In this document: positions 39,551-47,969 of the stretch, piece by piece | Numbering within the stretch: the stretch's first letter is position 1 | Layout: each line of letters opens with the position of its first letter | NCBI GenBank assembly: GCA_947302485.1 | Contig: CAMYVO010000002.1 | Span: 124,001 to 188,000 of the forward strand | DNA: 64,000 bases | From: an uncultured Clostridium sp. | GTDB taxonomy: Bacteria; Bacillota; Clostridia; TANB77; CAG-508 | Direction of reading: 5' to 3' | The notes under the pieces: generated by a model | Databases searched by the model: none | Seen by the model: the letters and a program-made list of their open reading frames with translations, nothing else | What the model was told of the DNA's origin: nothing | Translations under genes and position numbers: made by a program

Positions 39551-41095
39551 TTACTGCCTTTTAGTAATCTTCTTATTATCTTTTTCATATTCTTTTAAGA
39601 ATTCTTTTACATATTGCACATCAGTTGGAACAGTTACATATTTTTTCCCTATTTTTTGTCTTGTCTCATTACCTTTACCTGTAATTAAAATTACACTATT
39701 TGGTTTTGCTTCAAAAATAGCTCTTTTTATTGCTTCTCCTCTATCTTCAACAATTTTATATTTTCCATTTACTTTCTTTATATGCATTGATATCTCTTTG
39801 CAAATTTCTATAGGGTCTTCTTCTCTTGGATCTTCTGTAGTTAAATAGCTTAAATCTGAATATTTACCTGACAGTTCTCCTAAGTCTTTTCTTCTATTTA
39901 CAGCATGTCCACCAGGACATCCAAATACTGTTATAATCTCTCGTTGAGGATATTCTTTTTTTGTAGATTCATATAGTTTTTCAAAACTTAGTTTATTATG
40001 AGCATAGTCAACAATTACTATAACCCTTTTTTCTTTGTCTGCATATACTTCCATTCTTCCACTTGCTCTTGCTTTTTTTAATCCTTCATATATGTACTTA
40101 TATGGAACTTTTAATGCCACAGCTACAGAAATTGCAGCTAAAGCATTCTCTACATTAAATAGACCTGACATTGTAAGTAATATTTCTTCTTCAAAATATG
40201 GTGCTCTAACCATAAACTTTGTATTAAATCCATCTTTTTGTATATCATATCCATATACATTTGCATTTTCAGTAGTTCCAAATGTTATCAAATTTGGAGA
40301 AGCTTTAGATGCTTTTAATACTTTATCAGGATAATCTGTATTTAAATTTACACACGCAGTTTTACTTCTTTCAAATAACTTCAATTTAGAATTAAAATAA
40401 TCCTCAAAGTCTGGATGCTCTATATCACTAATATGATCTTCTGATATATTTAAAAATACTCCAACATCATATTGTATACTATTTACTCTTCCAAGTTTAA
40501 GTGATTGAGATGACACTTCCATAACAATGTTTTCCATATTACTTTTTACAGCATTTGCAAAGTGTCTATGTATATCAAAAGATTCTGGTGTTGTTATATG
40601 TGCTTCATATTTATCTACTCCATCATACATATCAATTGAAGATAAAATAGCTGTATCATTTTTCCCTTTTGCTTTAGTATATTCATCTAAAATATATTTT
40701 ACATAGTATGAAGTAGTAGATTTTCCCTTTGTTCCAGTAATTCCAATTACATTTAAGTTTTCTTGTGGATTATTAAAATATCTTCTTGCAAGTACGCCAA
40801 GCGCTAAAAATCCATCTTTTACTAGAATACATGGCTTATCTACTTTATATTCTATACTGCTTACATAACAAAAAGCTCCTCTGGTAATTGCTTCTTCTAA
40901 ATATTCTTGTTTAAAATTATTTCCAAAGCCTTTACACACAAATAAACAGTCTTGCTTTACTTCTTTTGAGTTGTATGACATATTCTTTACAAGACTATTT
41001 AATATATTTTCACAATTAATTGTATCTATTAATAAATTTTCTTTTTTTAAGTCGTTGATGTAGTCTTTTATTGTATAAATTTCCAAATTTATCAC
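39551..41095 (-). CDS. murE: MurE-like UDP-N-acetylmuramyl-tripeptide synthetase
   Basis: The 514-residue Mur ligase has the P-loop GITGTKGKSTTSYYV (about 118-132), EVSSQSLKLGRV, LNISEDHISD, VIVDYAHNKLSFEKL, VFGCPGGHAVNRRKDLGEL and a C-terminal domain. At the position of the DAP-recognition motif DNPR it reads TTEDPREEDP, keeping the Arg but changing D-N to E-D. It may be the housekeeping MurE or a paralogue specific to this cluster with alanine racemase-like and ATP-grasp genes. A palindromic repeat separates it from the ATP-grasp gene. Confidence 0.85.
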   Translation of the reverse strand: MINLEIYTIKDYINDLKKENLLIDTINCENILNSLVKNMSYNSKEVKQDCLFVCKGFGNNFKQEYLEEAITRGAFCYVSSIEYKVDKPCILVKDGFLALGVLARRYFNNPQENLNVIGITGTKGKSTTSYYVKYILDEYTKAKGKNDTAILSSIDMYDGVDKYEAHITTPESFDIHRHFANAVKSNMENIVMEVSSQSLKLGRVNSIQYDVGVFLNISEDHISDIEHPDFEDYFNSKLKLFERSKTACVNLNTDYPDKVLKASKASPNLITFGTTENANVYGYDIQKDGFNTKFMVRAPYFEEEILLTMSGLFNVENALAAISVAVALKVPYKYIYEGLKKARASGRMEVYADKEKRVIVIVDYAHNKLSFEKLYESTKKEYPQREIITVFGCPGGHAVNRRKDLGELSGKYSDLSYLTTEDPREEDPIEICKEISMHIKKVNGKYKIVEDRGEAIKRAIFEAKPNSVILITGKGNETRQKIGKKYVTVPTDVQYVKEFLKEYEKDNKKITKRQ

Positions 41096-41152
41096 TTTCC
41101 TTTTTTATTTCTTTTTAAAGTATATATCAATACTAAAAAAAAATCAATCATA

Positions 41153-41187
41153 AATGACCCAAAAGGGTCTGACCCTTTTGGGTCATT
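41153..41187. repeat. Dispersed palindrome, copy 2
   Basis: The shared core AAAAGGGTCTGACCCTTTT is extended on both sides by AATGACCC and its complement, giving 17-base perfect arms. It overlaps the TAA stop of the ATP-grasp gene and precedes murE. Confidence 0.9.
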
Positions 41188-42361
41188 ACCAACTTAAGGT
41201 TTTGTATTTCTTTTTATAGTTTAAGTCCTTCATAAATAAATATAGTCTTCTTTTAATAGACTTATCCTTTTTGTATTTTAATGGATTTACTATTTTCTTT
41301 TGTTTAATTAGGTCTAACGCTTCTTTTCTTAAAGGTTCACTTGTTACATATTTTTTTATTACACTTTTAGGTACAAAACTTAGTACCATTTTATCCTTCA
41401 TCAAAGTTGTCTCTATATCTTTGTTATATATTAAATCATCAATTAAATATTTTACTAAATTATGGCCACAAGCAGCTAAATAATAGCTACTTCTTGCTTG
41501 TCTTGGATTGATTTCTAATACTTTATACTTTCCATCTCTTTCGTCATATTTTAAATCAAATTCAGCAAATCCCTGATATCCTATTTCCTCCATAAATTCT
41601 TTTAAATTATATATAATCTCTTCTTTATATCCGTGCTCATCAAATCCATTTACTAGAAAAGTGCAGTTGCCTATTCCTGTTGGATTTCTTTCTTGAAGTC
41701 CAATCTGTGCAAAGGTCATTAGTTTGACTTTTTTATCTTTACCACAATAAAAGATAGAATCAAATAAAGCACAATCATCTCCTGGTATAAACTCCTGTAT
41801 TACTAAATTTTCTTTATATCCTGATGCTTCTATTTTTTTAATTGCCTCTAGTAACTCTTCTTTTGAGAATACTTTATATACTTTATACATTCCCTCAAAA
41901 CGATGATTATGATATTCCACACTGTTACCTGGTTTTAAAATTAATGGATACATAAATTCTTGTATAATTTCTTCTTGAATAACTTGCCTGCTTCCACATT
42001 CATAGACATAAGTTTTTGGCATATCTAAATTACTATCTTTAAATGCTTCATAAAACATATCTTTAACAAGTACCTTATTTAATATATCTAAATTTGGATA
42101 GTTATGAACATATTTCTTATCTAAACTATCTTTGTTTTCTACAATTAAACGTACTAATTCATCACTTGTACCAATTAATAATATCTTTTCTTCTTTTCTT
42201 TCACTTGCATATTCATTTAGTGCTTTAACAAATCCTTCTTTTGTTTCGAAATCTGGTACTTCTTTAAAGTTTATAATCTTACTATCACTAACTACACCTA
42301 TTGCTTTTCTTCCAATTACATTTACTTTTTTACCATATAACTCATGAAAGCATCTTGACAT
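41186..42361 (-). CDS. ATP-grasp carboxylate-amine ligase-like protein, true start possibly upstream
   Basis: The ATP-grasp fold is seen in PLILKPGNSVEYHNHRFEG, ENLVIQEFIPGDDCALFD and GFAEFDLKYDERDGKYKVLEINPRQARSS, with metal-binding Glu and Asn. It resembles carboxylate-amine ligases. The annotated ATG at 42361 gives 391 residues, but the frame stays open upstream to 42415 and encodes FDVLILGNDFNTYYM, the first strand and nucleotide loop expected in this family. No ATG, GTG or TTG occurs in that stretch, only ATT (42415) or ATA (42409) near AGAGG. Start selection is therefore unusual. It lies directly after the alanine racemase-like gene. Confidence 0.8.
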   Translation of the reverse strand: MSRCFHELYGKKVNVIGRKAIGVVSDSKIINFKEVPDFETKEGFVKALNEYASERKEEKILLIGTSDELVRLIVENKDSLDKKYVHNYPNLDILNKVLVKDMFYEAFKDSNLDMPKTYVYECGSRQVIQEEIIQEFMYPLILKPGNSVEYHNHRFEGMYKVYKVFSKEELLEAIKKIEASGYKENLVIQEFIPGDDCALFDSIFYCGKDKKVKLMTFAQIGLQERNPTGIGNCTFLVNGFDEHGYKEEIIYNLKEFMEEIGYQGFAEFDLKYDERDGKYKVLEINPRQARSSYYLAACGHNLVKYLIDDLIYNKDIETTLMKDKMVLSFVPKSVIKKYVTSEPLRKEALDLIKQKKIVNPLKYKKDKSIKRRLYLFMKDLNYKKKYKTLSW

Positions 42362-42410
42362 ATAATATGTATTAAAATCATTCCCTAAAATTAAAACATC
42401 AAATTCTATT

Positions 42411-43619
42411 TTAATCTACCTCTTTTCTTTCATCAATTTCTATAATTTTACCATTTTTAACTAAAACTCTTGGCACCCATTCATTAAATGTACAACTAGC
42501 CTCATATACACTTGTTCTCATGTGTTTTGCAACTTCTCTCATAGAAATTCCTTCACCTATAAGTATTACTTTTTCTCCTGTATGAATAGTTTCATCAACC
42601 TTTGCTATTATCATTCCACTATTTATTTCTCCAATAAGATCATATCTTTTATTATTAATCACAATTTGTCTACTTGTATTTCTTCTATCAAATCCATCTG
42701 CATATCCTATTGGAATAACTGCAACATAAATATCTTCTAGTGCTTCATAAACTCTACCATATCCAACAAAACTTCCTTTTTTTATTTTCTTTACTTGAAT
42801 AACTTTGCTATACAAAGAAAACGCAGTTTTTAAATTAATATCAATGTCTGTAATTGTTGGACTAATATTATGCTTTTTATTATAGTATGCTCTTTTTATT
42901 TTTCTAAGTTTATTAATAAAATCATTTGGTAATGGCCTTGGTGTTGTATTATATCCATAAAGAATAATTCCAAGGCGTACTCCATTTGCAAATGGAATTT
43001 TATTGTGATTTAAAAGTGTTTGGCTTCTTCCTAAATGTACAATTGGAATTTCTTCTAAATTAATTTGTGAAGTTAAATCTATAAATTTTTTATACTGATT
43101 ATCCCAAGATACATCGTAAATTCCATCTGTTGCAAAATGAGTATATATTCCTTCTAAAATATATTTTTCTTTATTTCTTAATGTATCTATTACTTCCTTA
43201 ATTTGGTCTTGATCATCAAACCCAAGTCTTGACATGCCACTATCTACTTTAATATGAATCTTTAATTTTTCATCAAATTCTACTTCTAATAGTTTCTTAA
43301 AATACTCATACTCGTGAAGCGTAATAGTTATATCATATTTAATACACTCTTTTATATATTCTATCGCTATTGGCTCTAGGCAAAGAATCGGAACTTTTAC
43401 TCCATCTTTTCTTATGCTAAGCGCTTCTTCTAAAGATGAAACTGCTAAATAATTAATACCTGCATCTACTAAGTATTTAGCAATCTTATCACTATGTCCA
43501 TAAGCATTCCCTTTTACCACTCCAAAATAATACTTATATTCTGGATATTTATTTAAAACTTCTTTTACATTATGCTCTAAATTATCGATATTTATTTCTA
43601 TAAAAGTATCTCTATACAT
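42411..43619 (-). CDS. Alanine racemase-like PLP enzyme
   Basis: The 402-residue fold-III enzyme has the PLP lysine in FGVVKGNAYGHSDK (Lys35), VDSGMSRLGF, HLGRSQTLLNH, VRLGIILYGY, SFVGYGRVYEA with the likely catalytic Tyr, and IPIGYADGFDRRN. The usual VCMDMxxVD segment is replaced by IGEINSGMIIAKVDE, so it diverges from housekeeping Alr and may racemise another amino acid. It is the first gene of a four-gene operon. The promoter has TATAAT at 43668-43663. Confidence 0.85.
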   Translation of the reverse strand: MYRDTFIEINIDNLEHNVKEVLNKYPEYKYYFGVVKGNAYGHSDKIAKYLVDAGINYLAVSSLEEALSIRKDGVKVPILCLEPIAIEYIKECIKYDITITLHEYEYFKKLLEVEFDEKLKIHIKVDSGMSRLGFDDQDQIKEVIDTLRNKEKYILEGIYTHFATDGIYDVSWDNQYKKFIDLTSQINLEEIPIVHLGRSQTLLNHNKIPFANGVRLGIILYGYNTTPRPLPNDFINKLRKIKRAYYNKKHNISPTITDIDINLKTAFSLYSKVIQVKKIKKGSFVGYGRVYEALEDIYVAVIPIGYADGFDRRNTSRQIVINNKRYDLIGEINSGMIIAKVDETIHTGEKVILIGEGISMREVAKHMRTSVYEASCTFNEWVPRVLVKNGKIIEIDERKEVD

Positions 43620-43737
43620 AACTTTCTCCTATTTTTACTTTAATTTACTTTCTACCTTTTGGATTATATCATAAATTAAATATTTTTTGCATTGTTTTTC
43701 ATTATTTTTTTACATATTTTACCTATAATATTAAATA

Positions 43738-43766
43738 TTGCAGGTTATGTAAAATTATGGTATAAT
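43738..43766 (+). promoter_or_regulatory. Promoter of the Cys-rich protein gene
   Basis: TTGCAG (43738-43743), a 17-base spacer and TATAAT (43761-43766) place transcription start near 43773. This excludes an upstream start for the Cys-rich gene. A TATAAT on the other strand (43668-43663) serves the divergent alanine racemase-like gene. Confidence 0.75.
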
Positions 43767-43814
43767 TATTATGTCAGCAAAGTAAACAAAAAAATACAAC
43801 TAGGAGGTAACATT

Positions 43815-44474
43815 ATGGTCATTTTGTTTACTGTACTCACTGTGATAGCCCTTATAGCTATCGCAAACTTTATTCTCAATTTAATCAATCATAACTCAAT
43901 CAGTTGTTTTGCCTGCTTCGGTAAATACAACCAAAACAGCTTTCTTTGCTGGAAAGTAGACAATTGTAAAAATTGTTTGCTTTGTAAAGAATGCTCGCTG
44001 TGTACAGATTGTATGTTTTGCTCTAACTGCAATTCATGTGAAATATGCATTAGGTGTTTAAACTGCAATCAAAGCAGATTTTGCAAAACATGTGCAGACT
44101 GCTTGTGCTGCAATGCATGTGAAAATTGCAGAAATTGCAATTCCTGCAGAGCTTGTACTATATGCAATAGTTGCATAAGTTGCATTGATTGCAATGGTTG
44201 CAATGGTTGTACCATTTGTACAAACTGTATAGATTGCACAGAATGCAAAAGATGTACTAATTGTGCTACTTGCATTACTTGTACAGAGTGTATTAAGTGT
44301 AAAACTTGTGCAGACTGCAATAAGTGTGAATCTTGCACAGACTGTGGCGATTTTTGCACAAACTGCAAGGAATGCAATAATTGTTCTGAATGTACTTCAT
44401 GTACAAGTTGTTATGAATGTTCTTACTCAAGCAACATGGAGAATCATGCGTTTGATTCTCATTCTGAGGAATAA
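43815..44474 (+). CDS. Membrane-anchored CxxCxxC-repeat protein
   Basis: The 219-residue protein begins with a transmembrane helix (MVILFTVLTVIALIAIANFI). From about residue 36 nearly every third residue is Cys for some 160 residues, 54 Cys in total (for example CNSCISCIDCNGCNGCTIC). The residues between are small or polar (Thr, Asn, Ser, Asp, Lys). The tail is short and acidic. The start follows TAGGAGG and agrees with the promoter. No known family was recognised. The three-residue period could form a metal-loaded or disulphide-stacked solenoid. The divergent operon with MurE-like and ATP-grasp genes hints at an envelope location. Confidence 0.85.
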   Translation: MVILFTVLTVIALIAIANFILNLINHNSISCFACFGKYNQNSFLCWKVDNCKNCLLCKECSLCTDCMFCSNCNSCEICIRCLNCNQSRFCKTCADCLCCNACENCRNCNSCRACTICNSCISCIDCNGCNGCTICTNCIDCTECKRCTNCATCITCTECIKCKTCADCNKCESCTDCGDFCTNCKECNNCSECTSCTSCYECSYSSNMENHAFDSHSEE

Positions 44475-44519
44475 GAATCAAAATATTTGATTAAATTGAT
44501 TGATTAAATTGAGAGAATT

Positions 44520-44548
44520 TAAAGCCAGGAGATTTACTCCTGGCTTTA
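44520..44548. terminator. Bidirectional terminator
   Basis: A 12-bp perfect stem (TAAAGCCAGGAG with its complement) and ATTTA loop lie between the convergent Cys-rich gene and the 44566 gene. Confidence 0.75.
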
Positions 44549-44565
44549 TCCTTATTCTATTTTTA

Positions 44566-45201
44566 TTATTGAAATTGTATGTAATATTCATACATCTTTT
44601 CATTAAAACTAATATCAAATATTACCTTCTCTTTAATTCCTTTACCTACTCTTAAATCTTCTAAATATTTTTTTGAAATTATTGAAAGTTGCGCAATATT
44701 ATTAAATCTATTTCTATTGTTTTTTACACCCATAGTATAACTACTATCTGCATATTCTTTTTTATCTTCATTTACTAAAATTAATATAGGAATTTTAATT
44801 TGCTTAAAAAATATACATATTTTATCTGTAATATATTTAATCGCTTCTTCTTCTGTTTTATTTTCAATATATAAATTAATTTGTGTTAAATAAGATATTT
44901 TATACTTATCTATATTTTGTTTAAATTTACTTGTTTGCAATAGTCCTATTAAATTGTATTTTGTAAATAAAAAATTAACATTATCTTTTTCCATTCTATC
45001 TAAATTATATGGTAGTCTATCTTCTATTAGTTTATACATGCTTTTATCATTTTTTTCTTTTTTTAATATACCATTATTTTCTAATACTTTTGTTTTATTT
45101 ATATAATTAGTTTCTATCTTAAAATCGTTTTTAAATAAATTGATTATTTTTTCATCTACCTCTTTTTGAATTTTACTTTTTTCTTCATTTGTTAATTTCA
45201 T
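44566..45201 (-). CDS. Hypothetical protein
   Basis: I do not recognise this soluble, Lys/Asn-rich protein of about 211 residues. Its mixed alpha/beta sequence includes IKIPILILVNEDKKEY and EKVIFDISFNEKMYEYY. The start is uncertain: ATG codons at 45210 and 45201 lie close behind AAGGAGG, while the ORF opens at 45243. It follows an XRE regulator gene on the same strand and ends at a terminator. It might be a partner of that regulator. Confidence 0.6.
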   Translation of the reverse strand: MKLTNEEKSKIQKEVDEKIINLFKNDFKIETNYINKTKVLENNGILKKEKNDKSMYKLIEDRLPYNLDRMEKDNVNFLFTKYNLIGLLQTSKFKQNIDKYKISYLTQINLYIENKTEEEAIKYITDKICIFFKQIKIPILILVNEDKKEYADSSYTMGVKNNRNRFNNIAQLSIISKKYLEDLRVGKGIKEKVIFDISFNEKMYEYYIQFQ

Positions 45202-45319
45202 ATGTTTCATATCCTCCTTTTTAACTATTACTACAATTTTCATAGATTACTCTATACTATAATTTACTCTCAGTAAACAATAAAAGTAGCATATACTTGC
45301 TACTTATTTAATTTTATAT

Positions 45320-45568
45320 TCAATTTGCTCTTTTATCCCTAGATAAGAGAAAGTTGGGATTAAAGAAAATGTTTGCACATAAATCTTCATCTAAATCAAA
45401 AATTTCTTTGATTTTAATAATTTCACTCACACTAAATTCTCTTTGTCCATTTAATTTTTTTGTTAATGTATTATAGCTAATTCCTAGTTTTTTAGCAATA
45501 TAACTTCTTTTTAATTCTCTTATAGCCATTAAGGCTTTAATTCTATTTCCTATAGTTACTGAATCCAT
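45320..45568 (-). CDS. XRE-family regulator (minus-strand member of divergent pair)
   Basis: The 82-residue protein has a phage-repressor-like helix-turn-helix: TIGNRIKALMAIRELKRSYIAKKLGISYNTLTKKLNGQREFSVSEIIKIKEIFDL. It starts behind GGAGGAG. It diverges from a second XRE gene at 45733, like a small cI/cro-type switch without other phage genes. A perfect palindrome between its promoter and start is a likely operator. Confidence 0.85.
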   Translation of the reverse strand: MDSVTIGNRIKALMAIRELKRSYIAKKLGISYNTLTKKLNGQREFSVSEIIKIKEIFDLDEDLCANIFFNPNFLLSRDKRAN

Positions 45569-45584
45569 ATTTTTCTCCTCCAGT

Positions 45585-45605
45585 ATGTTTCTTATTAAGA
45601 AACAT
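45585..45605. promoter_or_regulatory. Perfect palindromic operator
   Basis: ATGTTTCTTA-T-TAAGAAACAT forms a perfect 10+1+10 palindrome directly after the -10 box of the minus-strand XRE gene, an ideal place for autorepression. Confidence 0.7.
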
Positions 45606-45633
45606 GATATATCATTTTTGGTCTATTTGTCAA
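45606..45633 (-). promoter_or_regulatory. Promoter of the minus-strand XRE gene
   Basis: TTGACA (45633-45628), a 16-base spacer and TATATC (45611-45606) on the minus strand, directly next to the palindromic operator. Confidence 0.65.
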
Positions 45634-45671
45634 TATATTTTTCTCTATTTTCAAGCGATTGCACCGTTTTG

Positions 45672-45700
45672 TTTACATTTTTTAAATAAAATGATATAAT
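45672..45700 (+). promoter_or_regulatory. Promoter of the plus-strand XRE gene
   Basis: TTTACA (45672-45677), a 17-base spacer and TATAAT (45695-45700), about 33 bases before the TTG start at 45733. Confidence 0.7.
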
Positions 45701-45732
45701 CACACCATATATGATAATAAGGGGGCACAAGA

Positions 45733-45966
45733 TTGAAAAATAATTTTCCAAAAAGGTTTAGTATTGTACTAAAAGAGTCAAATTTAACCTATGATGAGGT
45801 TGGTAAAATTTTAGGTAAATCTAAATCTACAATTTGTAAATATGCAAGTGGGGCTATTCAAAACATTGATATATCAACTGTAGTAAAAATTTCAGAACTA
45901 TTTGATGTTTCTCCTATTTGGCTTCTTGGATTTACTAAGGATAGGCATTATAAAATTAAAGAATGA
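45733..45966 (+). CDS. XRE-family regulator (plus-strand member of divergent pair)
   Basis: This 77-residue helix-turn-helix protein (FSIVLKESNLTYDEVGKILGKSKSTICKYASGAIQNIDISTVVKISELFDVSPIWLLG) starts with TTG behind AAGGGGG at 7-base spacing. The SPIWLLGF ending is typical of phage-derived repressors. Its own promoter and a terminator flank it. Confidence 0.85.
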   Translation: MKNNFPKRFSIVLKESNLTYDEVGKILGKSKSTICKYASGAIQNIDISTVVKISELFDVSPIWLLGFTKDRHYKIKE

Positions 45967-45967
45967 T

Positions 45968-46003
45968 AAAAGAATCGAATATTTATAAATATTCGATTCT
46001 TTT
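45968..46003. terminator. Bidirectional terminator (perfect 36-base palindrome)
   Basis: An 18-base arm AAAAGAATCGAATATTTA is followed by its exact complement, with A and T runs at the ends, between the plus XRE gene and the minus DUF951 gene. Confidence 0.8.
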
Positions 46004-46009
46004 ATTATT

Positions 46010-46198
46010 TTATTCATCTTCTTTTTCTAATTTTTTGGTTATCATTTTTAATGCTTTTGGTCTTTCTACCATAATAACATGTCCACATCCTTGGCATTTT
46101 AATTTAAAATCTACTCCTATTCTTGTTATTTGCCATATTTTACTTCCACAAGGATGAGCTTTTTTAGTTCTAACAATGTCTCCTATTTTGTATTCCAT
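46010..46198 (-). CDS. DUF951 family protein
   Basis: The 62-residue protein (YKIGDIVRTKKAHPCGSKIWQITRIGVDFKLKCQGCGHVIMVERPK) matches the small DUF951 family of Firmicutes. Cys17, Cys35 and Cys38 with a nearby His suggest a zinc-ribbon-like metal site. It starts behind GGGAGG, 25 bases after gltX. The family's role is not established; it is often near ribosome or cell-division genes. Confidence 0.88.
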   Translation of the reverse strand: MEYKIGDIVRTKKAHPCGSKIWQITRIGVDFKLKCQGCGHVIMVERPKALKMITKKLEKEDE

Positions 46199-46223
46199 TT
46201 ATTTCCTCCCATTATAAATAAGA

Positions 46224-47879
46224 TTATAATTTATCAATAAATCTATTTAATCTTTCTATAACAGAGTCTTTTCCTAATACCTGCATAATTTCATACATAT
46301 CTGGTGTATTTGTTCTTCCTGTTAATGCAATACGTATAACTGTACTTACATCTCCAACATGTCCTGGATACTTTTCTGGATTTTGTTTAAACTCTTTTAC
46401 TTCTCTAGCATATCCTAACTCTTCTGAAACATCCTTAATCTTATCAAACCATGCTTGCTTATCATCATTAATATCAAAATATTTTTCAATGTATAATTTA
46501 AGAATTTTTTTAATAGATTCTTTATCATTAATTTTTTGAAATTCATCATGTCCTTCTATTTTATAGAATTCATTATCATACATATATATAATATTTTCTC
46601 TTATATCTGACCATTTTGAAATATCTTTTCTTGGTTTTTGATTTCCTCTTTCAATTCTTAAAACCTCTAATGTATAATCTTTATCTTTTTCTAATAATTC
46701 TTTTGTTTTTTGGTCATAACTACCTGCCCATTTAATTGCTTCATCATATACCTTTTCGGCTGTAAATCTTGAGATTACTGTTTTAGAAATATCTAATAAT
46801 TTAACCATATCAAATAAAGCTCCACTAACGCCCATTTTGTTTAATTGCAACTCAAATTCTTCCATTTTAGCTTCTTTATTTGCTTTTCTCCAGTTTTCAA
46901 AGTTAGAATTTGCAATATTTAATAAATATTCTTTAACCGCTTCGTGTGGTATACCTTCTTTTGCATAATATTCTACAGCAGCTTCTGGGTCTTTTCTCTT
47001 ACTAAGCTTTCTTTTTCCTCCATCCTCTTCTTTCATAATAGGTGCAATATGTGCATATTTAGGTGCTTTAAATCCTAATATTTGGAATAGTTGCAAATGT
47101 AGTGGAATAGATGATAGCCATTCATCTCCTCTAATTACATGTGTAACTCTCATTAAATGATCATCAACAGCATGTGCAAAATGATATGTAGGAAGTCCAT
47201 CAGCTTTAATTATAACTATATCTTGGTCATTTTCTGGAAAATCGATATTACCTTTAATTAAATCATGATGCTTTATCTTCCTATCTTCTCTTCCAGGTGA
47301 CTTTAATCTGATAATATATGGATCTCCATTTTCAATTTTTCTTACTACTTCATCTAAAGGTTTTTCTCTCCATGTTGCCCACACTCCATAATATCCTGGC
47401 CTTATCTTAGCCTTTTCTTGTTTTTCTCTCATTTGATTTAATTCTTCTGGAGTACAAAAACATGGATAAGCAAGTCTTTTAGCAATTAAATCTTTAGCAT
47501 AAGCTTGATATATTTCTTTTCTTAGAGATTGCTTATATGGTCCATAATTTCCCTTCTCGCTATTTTCAGAAATCATTCCTTCATCATGAATAATTTCAAA
47601 ATCTCTTAAAGCTTTTAATATACCCTCTACTCCATTTTCTACTTCTCTTTTTTGATCTGTATCTTCAATTCTTGTTATAAAAACTCCATCTGTTTGCTTT
47701 GCAATTTTTTCATCAAGAAGTGCAACAAATAAACTTCCTATATGTACAGATCCAGTTGGGCTCGGTGCGAACCTTGTCACAACTGCTCCATTTCTATTAG
47801 GATATTTTTCTTCATAATATTCTATATCTTTAACATCTGGAAATATTAAATTTGCTAATTCTTCATAATTATTTATCAT
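46224..47879 (-). CDS. gltX: Glutamate--tRNA ligase
   Basis: This class I synthetase of 551 residues charges tRNA-Glu and, in bacteria without GlnRS, tRNA-Gln for later amidation. It has RFAPSPTGSVHIGS (HIGH equivalent, about 36-49), RIEDTDQKREV, YPCFCTPEELN, VDDHLMRVTHVIRGDEW and the KLSKRKDPEA motif. A C-terminal anticodon-binding helical domain follows. It starts behind AAGGAG and is preceded by two tandem hairpins. Confidence 0.95.
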   Translation of the reverse strand: MINNYEELANLIFPDVKDIEYYEEKYPNRNGAVVTRFAPSPTGSVHIGSLFVALLDEKIAKQTDGVFITRIEDTDQKREVENGVEGILKALRDFEIIHDEGMISENSEKGNYGPYKQSLRKEIYQAYAKDLIAKRLAYPCFCTPEELNQMREKQEKAKIRPGYYGVWATWREKPLDEVVRKIENGDPYIIRLKSPGREDRKIKHHDLIKGNIDFPENDQDIVIIKADGLPTYHFAHAVDDHLMRVTHVIRGDEWLSSIPLHLQLFQILGFKAPKYAHIAPIMKEEDGGKRKLSKRKDPEAAVEYYAKEGIPHEAVKEYLLNIANSNFENWRKANKEAKMEEFELQLNKMGVSGALFDMVKLLDISKTVISRFTAEKVYDEAIKWAGSYDQKTKELLEKDKDYTLEVLRIERGNQKPRKDISKWSDIRENIIYMYDNEFYKIEGHDEFQKINDKESIKKILKLYIEKYFDINDDKQAWFDKIKDVSEELGYAREVKEFKQNPEKYPGHVGDVSTVIRIALTGRTNTPDMYEIMQVLGKDSVIERLNRFIDKL

Positions 47880-47894
47880 TTTATTCTCCTTAAT

Positions 47895-47968
47895 CTGGAA
47901 AAATAGTCTCTTCTCTTTTCCAGTTTTTTATTTTCAAATCTGGAAAAGAAAATCCTCCTCTTTTCCAG
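47895..47968 (-). repeat. Two tandem hairpins upstream of gltX
   Basis: Two 29-base hairpins (47895-47923 and 47940-47968) share arms CTGGAAAA and TTTTCCAG and lie 45 bases apart, between the rnj stop and the gltX start. The loops differ. The first on the minus strand could end rnj transcription; the second lies just before the gltX SD and could affect its initiation. Confidence 0.7.
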
Positions 47969-47969
47969 T

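Noticed and set aside
43692-43814. Upstream start for the Cys-rich protein
   Set aside because: The promoter at 43738-43766 starts transcription after 43692, and a TAGGAGG site marks the ATG at 43815.
44069-44377. Minus-strand ORF with many Gln and Leu opposite the Cys-rich gene
   Set aside because: It is the antisense frame of the CxxCxxC repeat (TGC/TGT read as GCA/ACA-type shadows) and has no SD.
43970-44420. CRISPR-like regular spacing of TGYA/TGT motifs
   Set aside because: The period is 9 bases and follows Cys codons; there are no conserved repeats of CRISPR length or spacers.
45320-45966. Remnant prophage
   Set aside because: Only two small regulators are present; no integrase, terminase or structural genes lie nearby.
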